Shown piece after piece: positions 52,855 through 63,640 of a stretch of 64,000 nt of DNA. The notes below the pieces were generated by a model. That model was not told the origin of the DNA, searched no databases, and was given only the letters and a program-made list of their open reading frames with translations. Positions within the stretch are counted from its first letter, which is position 1. Each line of letters begins with the position of its first letter. Origin of the DNA: Mycobacterium sp. IDR2000157661 (GTDB lineage Bacteria > Actinomycetota > Actinomycetes > Mycobacteriales > Mycobacteriaceae); the NCBI RefSeq assembly GCF_022317005.1, contig NZ_CP081006.1:124001-188000 (forward strand), given 5' to 3'. A program made the position numbers and the translations under genes.

Positions 52855-53751
52855 CTACCGTCGGATGTAGAGCCGGAGCGTGACGTAGGCGGTGATCCCC
52901 GACATCGCCAGCCCGAGGAAGAGCATGAACGGAGCGCTGAAGTACAGGACGTCGGCCCAGTCGACCTTCGCGATGAGGTTGGCTTGATAGAACTGGTCGA
53001 GCGCGTTCTCCAGGAACAGCGCCCGCACCAGGATCAGGCCGACGATCGCGATCACCACGCCGATGAACGCGGCCAACATGGCCTCCACCAGGAACGGCAG
53101 CTGCGTGTACCACCGGCTGGCGCCGACCAGCCGCATGATCCCGATCTCGGTTCGTCGGGTGTACGCCGCGACCTGAACCATGTTGGCGATCAGCAACACC
53201 GCGCCGATGGCCTGCACCAGCGCCACGGCGAACGCGGCGTTGCTGATGCCGTCGAGCACGGCGAACAACCGGTCGATCAAATCCTTCTGGTTGAGCACGT
53301 TCAGCACGCCGGGCTGACCGAGCATCGCCTGGTCGAAGTCGCTGTGCTGCTCGGGATCGGTCAGCTTGACGATGAACGACGCCGGGAAGGCCTCGCGTCC
53401 GGCGACGTCCTTGTACTGCGGGAACTTCTTGATCGCGTCGTCGTAGGCCTCGTCGCGGTTGAGGAACCGCACCGAGCGCACGTCGTCGCGCTCCTCGATC
53501 TGCTGGCGCAGCGACTTGCACGGGTCGGTGTCGCAGTTGGGGTCGTTGGCCGAGACGTCGTCGGTCAGGAAAACCTGGCTCTCGACGCGGTCGAGGTAGA
53601 TGTCGCGCGACTGGTCGGCCAGCCGTACCACCAACATCCCGCCGCCGAACAGCCCGATCGAGATCGCGGTGGTCAGGATCATCGCCACCGTCATGGTGAT
53701 GTTGCGACGAAATCCGGTGAGGACCTCGTTGATGAGGAAGCCGAAGCGCAC
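52855..53751 (-). CDS. ftsX: Cell-division ABC permease FtsX
   Basis: A 298-aa membrane protein with a cytoplasmic start [20 protein letters not shown]. Helix one is at about residues 22-43, a large extracellular loop (about 45-165) carries [20 protein letters not shown], and three more C-terminal helices follow. In mycobacteria the loop binds and activates the RipC peptidoglycan hydrolase. The GTG start overlaps the ftsE stop (TAGTG). Confidence 0.95.
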   Translation of the reverse strand: MRFGFLINEVLTGFRRNITMTVAMILTTAISIGLFGGGMLVVRLADQSRDIYLDRVESQVFLTDDVSANDPNCDTDPCKSLRQQIEERDDVRSVRFLNRDEAYDDAIKKFPQYKDVAGREAFPASFIVKLTDPEQHSDFDQAMLGQPGVLNVLNQKDLIDRLFAVLDGISNAAFAVALVQAIGAVLLIANMVQVAAYTRRTEIGIMRLVGASRWYTQLPFLVEAMLAAFIGVVIAIVGLILVRALFLENALDQFYQANLIAKVDWADVLYFSAPFMLFLGLAMSGITAYVTLRLYIRR

Positions 53752-54440
53752 TAGCGGTCCATCCCGTAGACGCCGCGCTGCTCGTCGCGGACCAGCCTGC
53801 CGAGTTCGAGTTCGACGACCCGCTGGCGCATCGAGTCGACGATGTGATGGTCATGGGTGGCCATCAGCACCGTCGTCCCGGTGCGGTTGATGCGTTCGAG
53901 CAGGTCCATGATGTCCTTGCTGGTTTCGGGGTCCAGGTTGCCGGTCGGCTCGTCGGCCAGCAGCACCAGCGGCCGGTTGACGAAGGCGCGCGCGATGGCG
54001 ACGCGCTGCTGCTCACCGCCGGACAGTTCGGCGGGCAGGCGGTTGGCCTTGCCGGAGAGGCCGACCATCTCCAGCACGTCGGGCACCACCCGGTTGATGG
54101 TCTCGGGGCGCCTGCCGATGACCTCGAGGGCGAAGGCGACGTTCTCGAACACCGTCTTCTGCTGCAGCAGGCGGAAGTCCTGGAACACGCAGCCGATCAC
54201 TTGACGCAAGCCTGGGACGTGGCGGCCGGACAGCTTGTTGACGTGGAACTTCGATACCCGGATGTCACCGGAGGTCGGCGAATCCTCGGCCAACAGGAGC
54301 CGCATGAACGTCGACTTGCCCGAACCCGAGGGTCCGATGAGGAAGACGAACTCACCCTTCTCGATCTTGACCGAGACGTTGTCGAGCGCGGGCCGCGCGG
54401 ACGACTTGTACTGCTTAGTCACGTTGTCGAGGGTGATCAT
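53751..54440 (-). CDS. ftsE: Cell-division ATPase FtsE
   Basis: A 229-aa ABC ATPase: Walker [17 protein letters not shown]-loop [20 protein letters not shown], signature [15 protein letters not shown], Walker [18 protein letters not shown] and switch His in [14 protein letters not shown] 54440 is preferred to GTG 54443. It pairs with FtsX to couple the septal ring to wall hydrolysis. Confidence 0.96.
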   Translation of the reverse strand: MITLDNVTKQYKSSARPALDNVSVKIEKGEFVFLIGPSGSGKSTFMRLLLAEDSPTSGDIRVSKFHVNKLSGRHVPGLRQVIGCVFQDFRLLQQKTVFENVAFALEVIGRRPETINRVVPDVLEMVGLSGKANRLPAELSGGEQQRVAIARAFVNRPLVLLADEPTGNLDPETSKDIMDLLERINRTGTTVLMATHDHHIVDSMRQRVVELELGRLVRDEQRGVYGMDR

Positions 54441-54476
54441 CACGGGTCGCCAGTGTAGCGGTGAAAGCCTGCGGCC

Positions 54477-54914
54477 CTAGTTGGCCGGATCGACGGTCGT
54501 CGTCGGTGTCGGCGGCGGCGATCCCGGCGACGGCGACACCGTCGGGGTGATGGTCTGGGTCGTCGGCGGCTCGGGGCCGGGCCCGTCGGGGTCCACCACA
54601 GTGGTCGTCGGCGATGTCGGCGTGATCGTCGTGGTGGTCGTCGGCCCGTTCGTCGTCGTGGTCGTCGGCGTCGGCGGCGTCGTCGTGCTGGTAGGTGTTT
54701 CGGTGGGCTCGGTGGTGCGCTGCACGTTCGTTCGCGGGACCCAGGTGTAATTGGGATCGGGCACGAAGCCGGGCGGCACCACCGCGGGCGTCGGGGCCGG
54801 CGCGCGCTCCGGCTCGAACGTCTGGTAGACCCAGAACAGCGTGGCGAACACGACGATGAGCACCACCGTCGACAACCGCATCCGCCCGAGTCGGGCCTTG
54901 AACCAGTCGGTCAC
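54477..54914 (-). CDS. Single-pass Thr/Pro-rich protein (Rv3103c-like)
   Basis: A 145-aa membrane-anchored protein. A basic start [15 protein letters not shown] precedes one transmembrane helix (residues about 15-31) and then an extracytoplasmic tail built of TTTTTP-type and PTSTTTPP repeats, a likely glycosylation target. It overlaps the MscS gene upstream (ATGA) and precedes ftsE. The position matches Rv3103c. Function unknown; a wall-spanning spacer is plausible. Confidence 0.75.
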   Translation of the reverse strand: MTDWFKARLGRMRLSTVVLIVVFATLFWVYQTFEPERAPAPTPAVVPPGFVPDPNYTWVPRTNVQRTTEPTETPTSTTTPPTPTTTTTNGPTTTTTITPTSPTTTVVDPDGPGPEPPTTQTITPTVSPSPGSPPPTPTTTVDPAN

Positions 54915-55894
54915 TTCTTCTGCTCCGGCGGGCCCTGGGTCTCCTGCTCCGCGCCGCCGGCCGTAGCCGGGTGGACGATGGCGCCCACCGTGGCCGTCGC
55001 CGTCGTCTCGCCGTGCGCGACGATGCCGGCGCGGGTCAGCGCCGCGATCACCCGGATGCGCAGGCGGCGGCCCACCTCGAACTGCTTGCCCGGCAGCGTA
55101 CGGGCGACGATCCGGACGTTGACGGTGTCCACCTCGATGCTCTCCACGCCCATCAGGGCCGGTTCATCGAGCAACAGTTGGCTCAGGTCGACGTCTTCCA
55201 TCGCATTGGCGCAGACCTCGTGCAGCAGCGCGTTCACCTCGTTGAGGTCGGCCGTGATGGGTACCGGGACGTCGATCACCGCGCGCGCCCAGTCCTTGGA
55301 CATGTTCAGCGACCGCACGATGTTGCCGTTGGGAACGGTCCACACCTCGCCTTCGCTCGTGCGCAGCTTCGTCACGCGCAGCGTGACCTCCTCCACGGTG
55401 CCCTCGGCCGAGTCGGGCGCGCCCAGCATGTTGACCTGGACAAGGTCGCCGAAACCGTACTGGCGCTCGGTGATGATGAAGAATCCGGCGAGCAGGTCCT
55501 GCACCAGCTTCTGAGCACCGAAGCCGAGCGCGGCGCCGAGCACCGCGGCGGGTGCCACCAGCGACCCGATCGGAATGGCCAGGGTGTCATACACCTCGAC
55601 CAGCACGACCACGAACAACAACGCGACCGACACCCACGAGATGACCGAGGCCACGGCCTGCCGGTGCTTCGCGCTCTCCGTGCGGACCAGCTGATCGCTT
55701 TCCTGGTACTCGGCGTCGATGCGGCGAACGATGCGCCGCGCCGCCCAGTTGATGAACCGGGCGGCGAGCAGTCCACCGATGAGCAGCAGCGCTATCGGGA
55801 CGCCGCGCTCCAGGATCCACAGGCCGATGTCGCCGCGCCAGAAGTCCTGCCAGCCGTCGGCGTAGTCGATCGCAAGCACGGTGCTATTCGTCAT
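54911..55894 (-). CDS. MscS-family mechanosensitive channel (Rv3104c-like)
   Basis: A 327-aa small-conductance channel. N-terminal helices include residues about 30-47 and 75-97, then the pore-lining [20 protein letters not shown]. The beta domain has [20 protein letters not shown], and the C-terminal domain [20 protein letters not shown]. It overlaps the end of prfB by 11 bases and the downstream Thr/Pro-rich gene by 4, so it is part of the prfB-ftsEX-smpB transcription unit. Confidence 0.87.
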   Translation of the reverse strand: MTNSTVLAIDYADGWQDFWRGDIGLWILERGVPIALLLIGGLLAARFINWAARRIVRRIDAEYQESDQLVRTESAKHRQAVASVISWVSVALLFVVVLVEVYDTLAIPIGSLVAPAAVLGAALGFGAQKLVQDLLAGFFIITERQYGFGDLVQVNMLGAPDSAEGTVEEVTLRVTKLRTSEGEVWTVPNGNIVRSLNMSKDWARAVIDVPVPITADLNEVNALLHEVCANAMEDVDLSQLLLDEPALMGVESIEVDTVNVRIVARTLPGKQFEVGRRLRIRVIAALTRAGIVAHGETTATATVGAIVHPATAGGAEQETQGPPEQKK

Positions 55895-56999
55895 CTTTCC
55901 TATTGCGCCAACGGATTCCGGCCTCCAGGAACCCGTCGATGTCGCCGTCGAGGACCGCCGCGGGGTTGCCGACCTCGTGTTCGGTCCGCAGGTCCTTCAC
56001 CATCTGGTAGGGATGCAGCACGTAGGACCGCATCTGGTTGCCCCACGAACTGCCGCCGTCGCCCTTCAGGGCGTCCATCTCGGCGCGTTCTTCTAAACGT
56101 TTGCGTTCCAACAGCTTTGCCTGAAGTACCCGCATCGCTGCGACCTTATTCTGCAGCTGAGACTTCTCGTTCTGACAGGTGACCACGATACCGGTTGGGA
56201 TGTGGGTGAGTCGAACCGCCGAGTCGGTCGTGTTGACGGACTGCCCGCCCGGCCCGCTGGACCGGTAGACGTCAACGCGCACATCGGTTTCGGGAACGTC
56301 GATGTGGTCGGCGGTGTCCACCACGGGCAGCACCTCGACGTCGGCGAACGAGGTCTGCCGCCGGCTCTGGTTGTCGAACGGGCTGATGCGCACCAGTCGG
56401 TGCGTGCCCTGCTCGACCGACAAAGTGCCGTAGGCGAACGGTGCGTGCACCGCGAAGGTGGCGCTCTTGATGCCCGCCTCCTCGGCGTAGGAGGTGTCGA
56501 ACACCTCGACGGGATAGTTGTGCTGTTCGGCCCACCGGATGTACATCCGCATCAGCATCTCGGCCCAGTCGGCGGCGTCCACCCCGCCTGCGCCCGACCG
56601 GATCGTGACGACGGCTTCACGCTCGTCGTACTCACCCGAAAGCAGCGTGCGGACCTCCATCGCCTCGATGTCCTCGCGCAACTGCCGCAGTTCGGCGTCG
56701 GCCTCCGCGTGGGCTTCTTCGGCCCCCGCTCCGGCTTCTTCTTCGGCCAGCTCGTAGAGCACGGGCAGGTCGTCGAGGCGCTGGCGCAGTTCCTCCACCC
56801 GGCGCAACTCACCCTGGGTATGCGACAACTCGCTGGTGACCTTCTGGGCCCGGGCCTGGTCGTCCCAGAGGTTGGGGTCGGACGCCTCGTGCTCGAGTTT
56901 CTCGATCCGGCCGCGCAGTCCGTCGACATCGAGGACCCGCTCCACCGTGGTCAGCGTGGAGTCGAGGGCGGCGAGGTCGGCTTGACGGTCGGCATCCAC
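55884..56999 (-). CDS. prfB: Peptide chain release factor 2
   Basis: A 371-aa release factor 2, which recognises UGA and UAA. The codon-recognition tripeptide SPF is in [20 protein letters not shown], and the catalytic GGQ in [20 protein letters not shown]. The frame is continuous from the start; no in-frame TGA programmed-frameshift site near codon 25 is present, unlike in many bacteria. It heads the ftsE-containing operon as in M. tuberculosis (Rv3105c). Confidence 0.97.
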   Translation of the reverse strand: MDADRQADLAALDSTLTTVERVLDVDGLRGRIEKLEHEASDPNLWDDQARAQKVTSELSHTQGELRRVEELRQRLDDLPVLYELAEEEAGAGAEEAHAEADAELRQLREDIEAMEVRTLLSGEYDEREAVVTIRSGAGGVDAADWAEMLMRMYIRWAEQHNYPVEVFDTSYAEEAGIKSATFAVHAPFAYGTLSVEQGTHRLVRISPFDNQSRRQTSFADVEVLPVVDTADHIDVPETDVRVDVYRSSGPGGQSVNTTDSAVRLTHIPTGIVVTCQNEKSQLQNKVAAMRVLQAKLLERKRLEERAEMDALKGDGGSSWGNQMRSYVLHPYQMVKDLRTEHEVGNPAAVLDGDIDGFLEAGIRWRNRKDDE

Positions 57000-57148
57000 G
57001 GGAAATCAGGGTACCCGTGGCGACTTCAGCGCCGGATTGGCGTGACTGGCGGCGACGGCCGAGGTCCTCGTTCTAGCATCGGGTGCGTAATCAACCCGGC
57101 CCCGACGCGACAGCCCCGAGGGACCGGACAGCGACCAGAAGGCAGTGA

Positions 57149-58537
57149 ATGCGCCCATATCACGTGGCAATCGTCGGCTCGGGACCTTCGGGTTACTTCG
57201 CCGCGGCGTCCCTGTTGAAGTTCGCCGACGCCGCGCATAAAGACGAGGCGGACGCCGGCCAGAAGAAGGACGTGCGCGTCGACATGTTGGAGATGCTGCC
57301 CACACCGTGGGGCCTGGTGCGCTCCGGCGTGGCGCCCGACCACCCGAAGATCAAGTCGATCAGCGCCCAGTTCGACAAGACCGCGCTCGACCCGCGATTC
57401 CGGTTCTTCGGCAACATCGCCGTCGGCGACCATGTGCAGGCCGCCGAGCTGGCCGAACGCTACGACGCGGTGATCTATGCAGTGGGCGCACAGAGCGACC
57501 GGTCGCTGGGCATCCCCGGTGAGGACCTCGACGGCAGCGTGGCGGCCGTCGACTTCGTCGGCTGGTACAACGCGCACCCGCACTTCGAGGAGATGGCACC
57601 CGACATCTCCAGCGGTCGCGCCGTCGTCGTGGGCAACGGCAACGTCGCGATCGACGTGGCCCGCATCCTCGTCACCGATCCCGACGTGCTGGCCACCACC
57701 GACATCGCCGACCACGCGTTGAAGTCGCTGCACGACCGCGGCGTGGAGGAAGTGCTCATCATCGGCAGGCGCGGTCCGCTGCAGGCGCCGTTCACCACGC
57801 TCGAGCTGCGCGAGCTCGGCGACCTCGAGGGGCTGGGCGAGGTGGACGTCATCGTCGATCGGGCCGACTTGGCCGACATCACCGACGAGGACCTCGAGGC
57901 CGCGGGCAAGACCGTCCGCAACAACATCAAGGTCCTGCGGGGCTACGCCGAGCGCGAGGTCAAAGGCGCCAAGCGGCGCATCGTGTTCCGCTTCCGCACC
58001 TCGCCCATCGAGATCAAGGGCGACGGCCAGGTCGAGTCGATCGTGCTGGGCCGCAATGAGCTGGTCGACGAGAACGGCCGCATCGTCGCCAAGGACACCG
58101 GCGAGCGAGAAGAGGTGCCGGCCCAGCTCGTCGTGCGTGCCGTCGGATACCGCGGGGTGCAGACGCCGGGGTTGCCGTTCGACGAGCGCAGCGGCACGAT
58201 CCCGCACACCGACGGGCGAATCGAGGGCAGCCGCAACGAGTACGTCGTCGGCTGGATCAAGCGTGGGCCGACCGGTGTCATCGGCAGCAACAAGAAGGAC
58301 TCCCAGGACACGGTGGACACGCTGGTCGCCGATCTGCAGGGGGCGGCGCTCGCGGATTTCGGCGACGACCACGCTGAGCGGCTGGCCGAATGGCTGGTCG
58401 AGCGACAGCCCAAGGTCGTCACCGACGACCACTGGAGGCTCATCGACGAGCACGAGCGCACGACCGGTGAGCCGCACGGCAGGCCGCGGGTGAAGCTGAC
58501 GAGCGTCGCGGAGCTGTTGCGCATCGGGCACGGCTGA
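57149..58537 (+). CDS. fprA: NADPH-ferredoxin reductase FprA
   Basis: A 462-aa FAD enzyme of the adrenodoxin-reductase type. The FAD motif is VAIVGSGPSGYFAAASLLKF, the NADP motif VVVGNGNVAIDVARIL, and the closing stretch GWIKRGPTGVIGSNKKDSQD is characteristic. It passes electrons from NADPH to ferredoxins such as FdxA or those serving P450s. It is divergent from prfB, as in M. tuberculosis (Rv3106). Confidence 0.95.
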   Translation: MRPYHVAIVGSGPSGYFAAASLLKFADAAHKDEADAGQKKDVRVDMLEMLPTPWGLVRSGVAPDHPKIKSISAQFDKTALDPRFRFFGNIAVGDHVQAAELAERYDAVIYAVGAQSDRSLGIPGEDLDGSVAAVDFVGWYNAHPHFEEMAPDISSGRAVVVGNGNVAIDVARILVTDPDVLATTDIADHALKSLHDRGVEEVLIIGRRGPLQAPFTTLELRELGDLEGLGEVDVIVDRADLADITDEDLEAAGKTVRNNIKVLRGYAEREVKGAKRRIVFRFRTSPIEIKGDGQVESIVLGRNELVDENGRIVAKDTGEREEVPAQLVVRAVGYRGVQTPGLPFDERSGTIPHTDGRIEGSRNEYVVGWIKRGPTGVIGSNKKDSQDTVDTLVADLQGAALADFGDDHAERLAEWLVERQPKVVTDDHWRLIDEHERTTGEPHGRPRVKLTSVAELLRIGHG

Positions 58538-58566
58538 CACGGCTGAAGCAGCCGGCACAGGATCCT

Positions 58567-58932
58567 TCAGTACACCTGCGGCGGCGGCGGCGCCGGAGGG
58601 GGCGGAGGCAGCTCCTGCGAAGCGAATCGCCAATTGTCCGGGTTCTTCGGTGAATACACCACGGGGAACAGCTGGCCCATCGTCGGCCAGTCGTTGACGT
58701 CGACCTCGAGGCGTTGGTAGATCACGTGCTCGCTGACCGTGGGCCCGTTGATCACGCCGGTGATGGTGACGAACTGCGGACCGGTCTGATCGGCCGGCGG
58801 CGGGCTGACGCCGGTGACCAGCAGTTGACCCGACGGCCAATCCGCGCCCGCCCCGCGACGCCGCATCAGCCACGGCCCCGCGATGAGCACGAGCACGCCG
58901 ACCAGCAGCAGAATCATCGCGAATTCGAACAC
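58567..58932 (-). CDS. Small single-pass membrane protein with Pro-rich tail
   Basis: A 121-aa protein: [20 protein letters not shown] is one transmembrane helix, followed by a small beta domain ([40 protein letters not shown]) and a C-terminal [16 protein letters not shown] do not recognise a named family. The beta domain facing the envelope or cytoplasm resembles a short OB-like module. It is divergent from hisN by 23 bases. Confidence 0.7.
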   Translation of the reverse strand: MFEFAMILLLVGVLVLIAGPWLMRRRGAGADWPSGQLLVTGVSPPPADQTGPQFVTITGVINGPTVSEHVIYQRLEVDVNDWPTMGQLFPVVYSPKNPDNWRFASQELPPPPPAPPPPQVY

Positions 58933-58955
58933 ACCGACATGGTAGGACGACAGGC

Positions 58956-59735
58956 ATGCGGACCGAGGTCGACGATCTGATGCTGGCGCTCATGCTGGCC
59001 GACGAGGCGGATGCGATGACGACGATGCGCTTCGGGGCGGTCGACCTGGTCGTCGAAACCAAGCCCGACATGACACCGGCCACCGACGCCGACATCGACG
59101 TCGAATCCATGATCCGGCGCCGGTTGAGCGAGTCGCGGCCCGAGGACTCGGTGTTCGGCGAGGAGTTCGGCGGCACGAAGGAATTCGCGGGCCGCCAGTG
59201 GGTGATCGACCCGATCGACGGCACCAAGAACTTCGTGCGCGGCGTGCCGGTGTGGGCCACGCTGATCGCCCTGCTGCGCGACGGCGTTCCGACGGTCGGG
59301 GTGATCAGCGCGCCCGCGCTGCACCGACGCTGGTGGGCGCAGGAAGGTCGGGGCGCGTTCGCGACGGTGGGCGACGGGCCGCCGCGGCGGCTGCAGGTGT
59401 CCAAGGTCGACGACCTGACCGCGGCGAGCCTGGCGTTCTCCAGCCTGTCCGGTTGGGCCGCCCGCGGTATCCGTGAGCGCTTCATCGCGCTCACCGACGA
59501 GGTGTGGCGGGTGCGGGGCTACGGCGACTTCTTCAACTACTGCCTGGTCGCCGAGGGAGCCGTCGACATCGCCGCCGAACCGGAGGTCTCGACGTGGGAT
59601 CTGGCGCCCCTGGACATCCTGATCCGCGAGGCGGGCGGCACGTTCACCAACCTGGCCGGGCGACCGGGTCCGCACGGCGGCAGCGCGGTGGCCACCAACG
59701 GCCTGCTGCACCGCGCGGTGCTGAGCAAGCTGTGA
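58956..59735 (+). CDS. hisN: Histidinol-phosphatase HisN (inositol-monophosphatase fold)
   Basis: A 259-aa member of the inositol monophosphatase family. The metal site is FGEEFGG (Glu), [16 protein letters not shown] (Asp-Ile-Asp) and [15 protein letters not shown]. The length and order beside fadE24 match M. tuberculosis Rv3137, shown to be the histidinol-phosphate phosphatase of histidine biosynthesis. It is magnesium dependent and cytoplasmic. Confidence 0.85.
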   Translation: MRTEVDDLMLALMLADEADAMTTMRFGAVDLVVETKPDMTPATDADIDVESMIRRRLSESRPEDSVFGEEFGGTKEFAGRQWVIDPIDGTKNFVRGVPVWATLIALLRDGVPTVGVISAPALHRRWWAQEGRGAFATVGDGPPRRLQVSKVDDLTAASLAFSSLSGWAARGIRERFIALTDEVWRVRGYGDFFNYCLVAEGAVDIAAEPEVSTWDLAPLDILIREAGGTFTNLAGRPGPHGGSAVATNGLLHRAVLSKL

Positions 59736-59747
59736 GTTCACTAACAA

Positions 59748-59791
59748 CTTACTCAGGAGTCAGTTCAGATACCTTACTCTGGAGTCAGTTC
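59748..59791 (+). promoter_or_regulatory. Tandem operator-like repeats ahead of fadE24
   Basis: A 19-base sequence CTTACTCWGGAGTCAGTTC occurs twice, at 59748-59766 and 59773-59791, with one difference and a 25-base period. Each copy contains the near-palindrome TKACTC-NN-GAGTMA, the form of a TetR-type half-site pair. The second ends 40 bases before the fadE24 start, so a repressor or activator of the fadE24-fadE23 operon probably binds here. Confidence 0.6.
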
Positions 59792-59831
59792 GGCGAGCTC
59801 GAACCTCATCCCCCGAAGCGAGGCATTCGAC

Positions 59832-61226
59832 ATGACCAAGACCGTGCCGCCGAAGAGCGGACCGAAGCGAACAGGTGACAAAGGCAAAGAGAGCGCCGTC
59901 GGCCTGAAGAAGCACAAGCGCTCCGCGACAGATCTGGGTCTCGCGCTGGTGACGCCCCTGGTCGGCCAGGAGTTCCTGGATCGCCACAACCTGCGCGATC
60001 CGCTCAACCGCGGCCTCAAGTACGGCGTCAAGCAGGTGTTCTCCGTCGCCGGTGCGGCCACCCGTCAGTTCAAGCGGGTGTCGGGAAGCCAGAGTGGGCC
60101 GGCCCGGCTGAAGAAGAGCGGGTCAGACTACTTCGACCTGACCCCCGACGACGAACAGAAGATGATCGTCGAGACGGTCGCCGAGTTCGCCGATGAGGTG
60201 ATCCGCCCGGCCGCACGCGAGTCCGACGAAGCGGCGGGTTACCCGGCAGACCTCGTGGCCAGGGCCAGCGACCTCGGCATCACCGCCATCAACGTCCCCG
60301 AGGATTTCGAGGGCATCGCCGCCCACCGCGCCGCCGTGACCAACGTGTTGGTCGCCGAGGCCCTGGCGTACGGCGACATGGGCCTGGCGCTGCCGATCCT
60401 CGCGCCCGCCGGTGTCGCGGCGGCCCTGACCCACTGGGGCAGCGCTGATCAGCAGGCCACCTACCTGACGGAGTTCGCGGGCGAGAACGTGCCGCAGGCC
60501 TGTGTGGCGATCGCCGAACCGCACGCGCTGTTCGATCCGACCGCGCTGAAGACGACCGCCGTCCGCACCCCGAGCGGTTATCGCCTCGACGGGGTCAAGT
60601 CACTGGTGCCCGCCGCCGTCGACACCGAATTGTTCATCGTCGCAGCGCAACTCAACGGCAAGCCGGCCCTCTTCCTCGTCGAGTCGTCGTCGAAGGGGCT
60701 GACCGTCACGCCCGACCCGGGCATGGGCATCCGGGCGGCTGCGCTGGGCCGGGTCACCCTCGACGGCGTCACCGTCCCGCTGTCGGCGCGCCTCGGCGAG
60801 GATGCGGCGACCGACGAGGACTACTCGGAAGCGGTCGCGTTGTCGCGCCTGGGGTGGGCGGCGCTGGCCGTGGGGACCTCCCACGCGGTATTGGACTACG
60901 TGGTGCCATACGTCAAGGAACGCCGGGCATTCGGCGAGCCGATCGCGCATCGGCAGGCGGTGGCGTTCATGTGCGCCAACATGGCGATCGAATTCGACGG
61001 GCTGCGGCTGATCACCTGGCGCGGGGCCTCCCGCGCCGATCAGGGCCTGACGTTCGCCCGCGAAGCCGCGCTGGCCAAACGGCTGGGCACCGACAAGGGC
61101 ATGCAGATCGGTCTGGACGGCGTGCAGTTGCTCGGCGGCCATGGCTACACCAAGGAGCACCCGGTCGAACGGTGGTATCGCGATCTGCGCGCGATCGGCG
61201 TCGCCGAGGGTGTCGTCGTTATCTGA
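59832..61226 (+). CDS. fadE24: Acyl-CoA dehydrogenase FadE24
   Basis: A 464-aa acyl-CoA dehydrogenase. A basic N-terminal extension (about 95 residues, GPKRTGDKGKESAVGLKKHK) precedes the domain proper, VSGSQSGPARL then the helical part with TPDDEQKMIVETVAEFADEV. The flavin motif region is degenerate (CVAIAEPHALFDPTALKTTA), while the C-terminal GGHGYTKEHPVERWYRDLR is intact. The position hisN-fadE24-fadE23 matches Rv3137-Rv3139-Rv3140. The operon is isoniazid-responsive in M. tuberculosis. It probably pairs with FadE23. Confidence 0.9.
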   Translation: MTKTVPPKSGPKRTGDKGKESAVGLKKHKRSATDLGLALVTPLVGQEFLDRHNLRDPLNRGLKYGVKQVFSVAGAATRQFKRVSGSQSGPARLKKSGSDYFDLTPDDEQKMIVETVAEFADEVIRPAARESDEAAGYPADLVARASDLGITAINVPEDFEGIAAHRAAVTNVLVAEALAYGDMGLALPILAPAGVAAALTHWGSADQQATYLTEFAGENVPQACVAIAEPHALFDPTALKTTAVRTPSGYRLDGVKSLVPAAVDTELFIVAAQLNGKPALFLVESSSKGLTVTPDPGMGIRAAALGRVTLDGVTVPLSARLGEDAATDEDYSEAVALSRLGWAALAVGTSHAVLDYVVPYVKERRAFGEPIAHRQAVAFMCANMAIEFDGLRLITWRGASRADQGLTFAREAALAKRLGTDKGMQIGLDGVQLLGGHGYTKEHPVERWYRDLRAIGVAEGVVVI

Positions 61227-61258
61227 CCGGGCGTCATTCCTCCCACGAAAGAGCAATC

Positions 61259-62470
61259 ATGGCAATCAATTTGGAACTGCCCCGCAAGCTCGAAGCGGTC
61301 ATCGAGAAGGCTCATCAGGGTGCCGCCGAGATGCTGCGGCCGATCTCGCGCAAGTGGGATCTGCGCGAGCACGAGTATCCGGTGGAACTGGACACTCTGG
61401 CCACGCTGTTCGAGGGCATCCAGGACGCCAAGGCATTCGCCTTCGCCGGCGCCGAGGCGTTCGCGGCCGGCCAGGCCAAGGACGTCAACCACAACGGCGG
61501 GAACATGTCGGCCGTGCTCAACGTCATGGAGATCAGTTGGGGCGACGTGGCTCTGATGCTCTCGGTCCCCCGGCAGGGCCTCGGCAATGCGGCGATCTCG
61601 AGCGTCGCCACGCCCGAGCAACTGGAGCACCTGGGCAAGGGCGTGTGGGCCGCGATGGCGATCACCGAGCCCGACTTCGGGTCCGACTCGGCGGCGGTTT
61701 CGACGACGGCCCGGCTCGACGGCGACGAGTACGTGATCAACGGCGAGAAGATCTACGTCACCGCCGGATCGCGGGCCACCCACATCGTCGTGTGGGCGAC
61801 GCTGGACAAGTCGCTGGGCCGGGCGGCGATCAAGTCGTTCATCGTGCCCCGTGAGCACCCCGGCGTGACGGTCGAGCGACTCGAGGACAAGCTCGGCATC
61901 AAGGCTTCCGACACCGCCGCGATTCGCTTCGACAACGTGCGGATCCCCGAGGAGAACCTGCTCGGCAGCCCGGATGTCCAAGTGGATAAGGGTTTTGCCG
62001 GGGTCATGGAGACCTTCGACAACACACGTCCCGTCGTCGCGGCGATGGCCGTCGGCATCGCCCGAGCCGCGCTCGAAGAATTGCGCAAGATCCTGACCGA
62101 CGCCGGGATCGAGATCTCCTATGACAAGCCGTCGTATGCCCAGAGTGCGCCGGCCGCCGAATTCCTGCGGATGGAATCCGACTGGGAGGCCGCCTATCTG
62201 CTGATGGTGCGCTCGGCGTGGCAGGCCGACAACAACATTCCGAATTCCAAGGAAGCCTCCATGGGCAAGGCGAAGGCCGGCCGGGTGGCCAGCGACATCA
62301 CCCTCAAGGCGGTGGAGCTGGCGGGCACCGTCGGCTACTCGGAGGCCACCCTGCTGGAGAAGTGGGCCCGCGACAGCAAGATCCTCGACATCTTCGAGGG
62401 CACGCAACAGATCCAGCTGCTGGTGGTCGCGCGCCGACTGCTGGGGCTGTCGTCGTCCGAATTGAAGTAG
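61259..62470 (+). CDS. fadE23: Acyl-CoA dehydrogenase FadE23
   Basis: A 403-aa acyl-CoA dehydrogenase: MAINLELPRKLEAVIEKAHQ, the flavin motif AMAITEPDFGSDSAAVSTTA, GEKIYVTAGSRATHIVVWAT, and the C-terminal KILDIFEGTQQIQLLVVARR. It starts 33 bases after fadE24, in one operon. With FadE24 it may form a two-subunit enzyme, since FadE24 lacks a full flavin motif. Substrate unknown. A long palindromic terminator follows. Confidence 0.92.
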   Translation: MAINLELPRKLEAVIEKAHQGAAEMLRPISRKWDLREHEYPVELDTLATLFEGIQDAKAFAFAGAEAFAAGQAKDVNHNGGNMSAVLNVMEISWGDVALMLSVPRQGLGNAAISSVATPEQLEHLGKGVWAAMAITEPDFGSDSAAVSTTARLDGDEYVINGEKIYVTAGSRATHIVVWATLDKSLGRAAIKSFIVPREHPGVTVERLEDKLGIKASDTAAIRFDNVRIPEENLLGSPDVQVDKGFAGVMETFDNTRPVVAAMAVGIARAALEELRKILTDAGIEISYDKPSYAQSAPAAEFLRMESDWEAAYLLMVRSAWQADNNIPNSKEASMGKAKAGRVASDITLKAVELAGTVGYSEATLLEKWARDSKILDIFEGTQQIQLLVVARRLLGLSSSELK

Positions 62471-62500
62471 CCCACTCACCGACGGCGGTCCTCGCCTACC

Positions 62501-62546
62501 AACGCGAAGATCCCCGGACACTCGAGTGTCCGGGGATCTTCGCGTT
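62501..62546. terminator. Perfect 46-base palindrome, bidirectional terminator
   Basis: AACGCGAAGATCCCCGGACA (62501-62520) continues to the centre CTCGAG and is mirrored exactly to 62546. It lies between the convergent fadE23 and antigen 85 genes, 31 bases after the first stop and 9 after the second, as expected for a shared terminator. No T-tract is needed in this genus. Confidence 0.8.
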
Positions 62547-62554
62547 GTCGTCGG

Positions 62555-63634
<1,080 letters not shown>

Positions 63635-63640
63635 TCACCG

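Noticed and set aside
51224..52870. 548-codon plus-strand frame over tmRNA, the Rv3099c-like gene and smpB
   Set aside because: It crosses a structural RNA and two well-supported minus-strand genes.
54500..54750. GTCGTC-rich low-complexity run
   Set aside because: It is the Thr/Pro codon bias of the Rv3103c-like protein on the minus strand, not a separate repeat element.
57026..59494. An 822-codon minus-strand frame across fprA and hisN
   Set aside because: Both plus-strand genes have intact family motifs through the same DNA; the antisense product has no domain signature.
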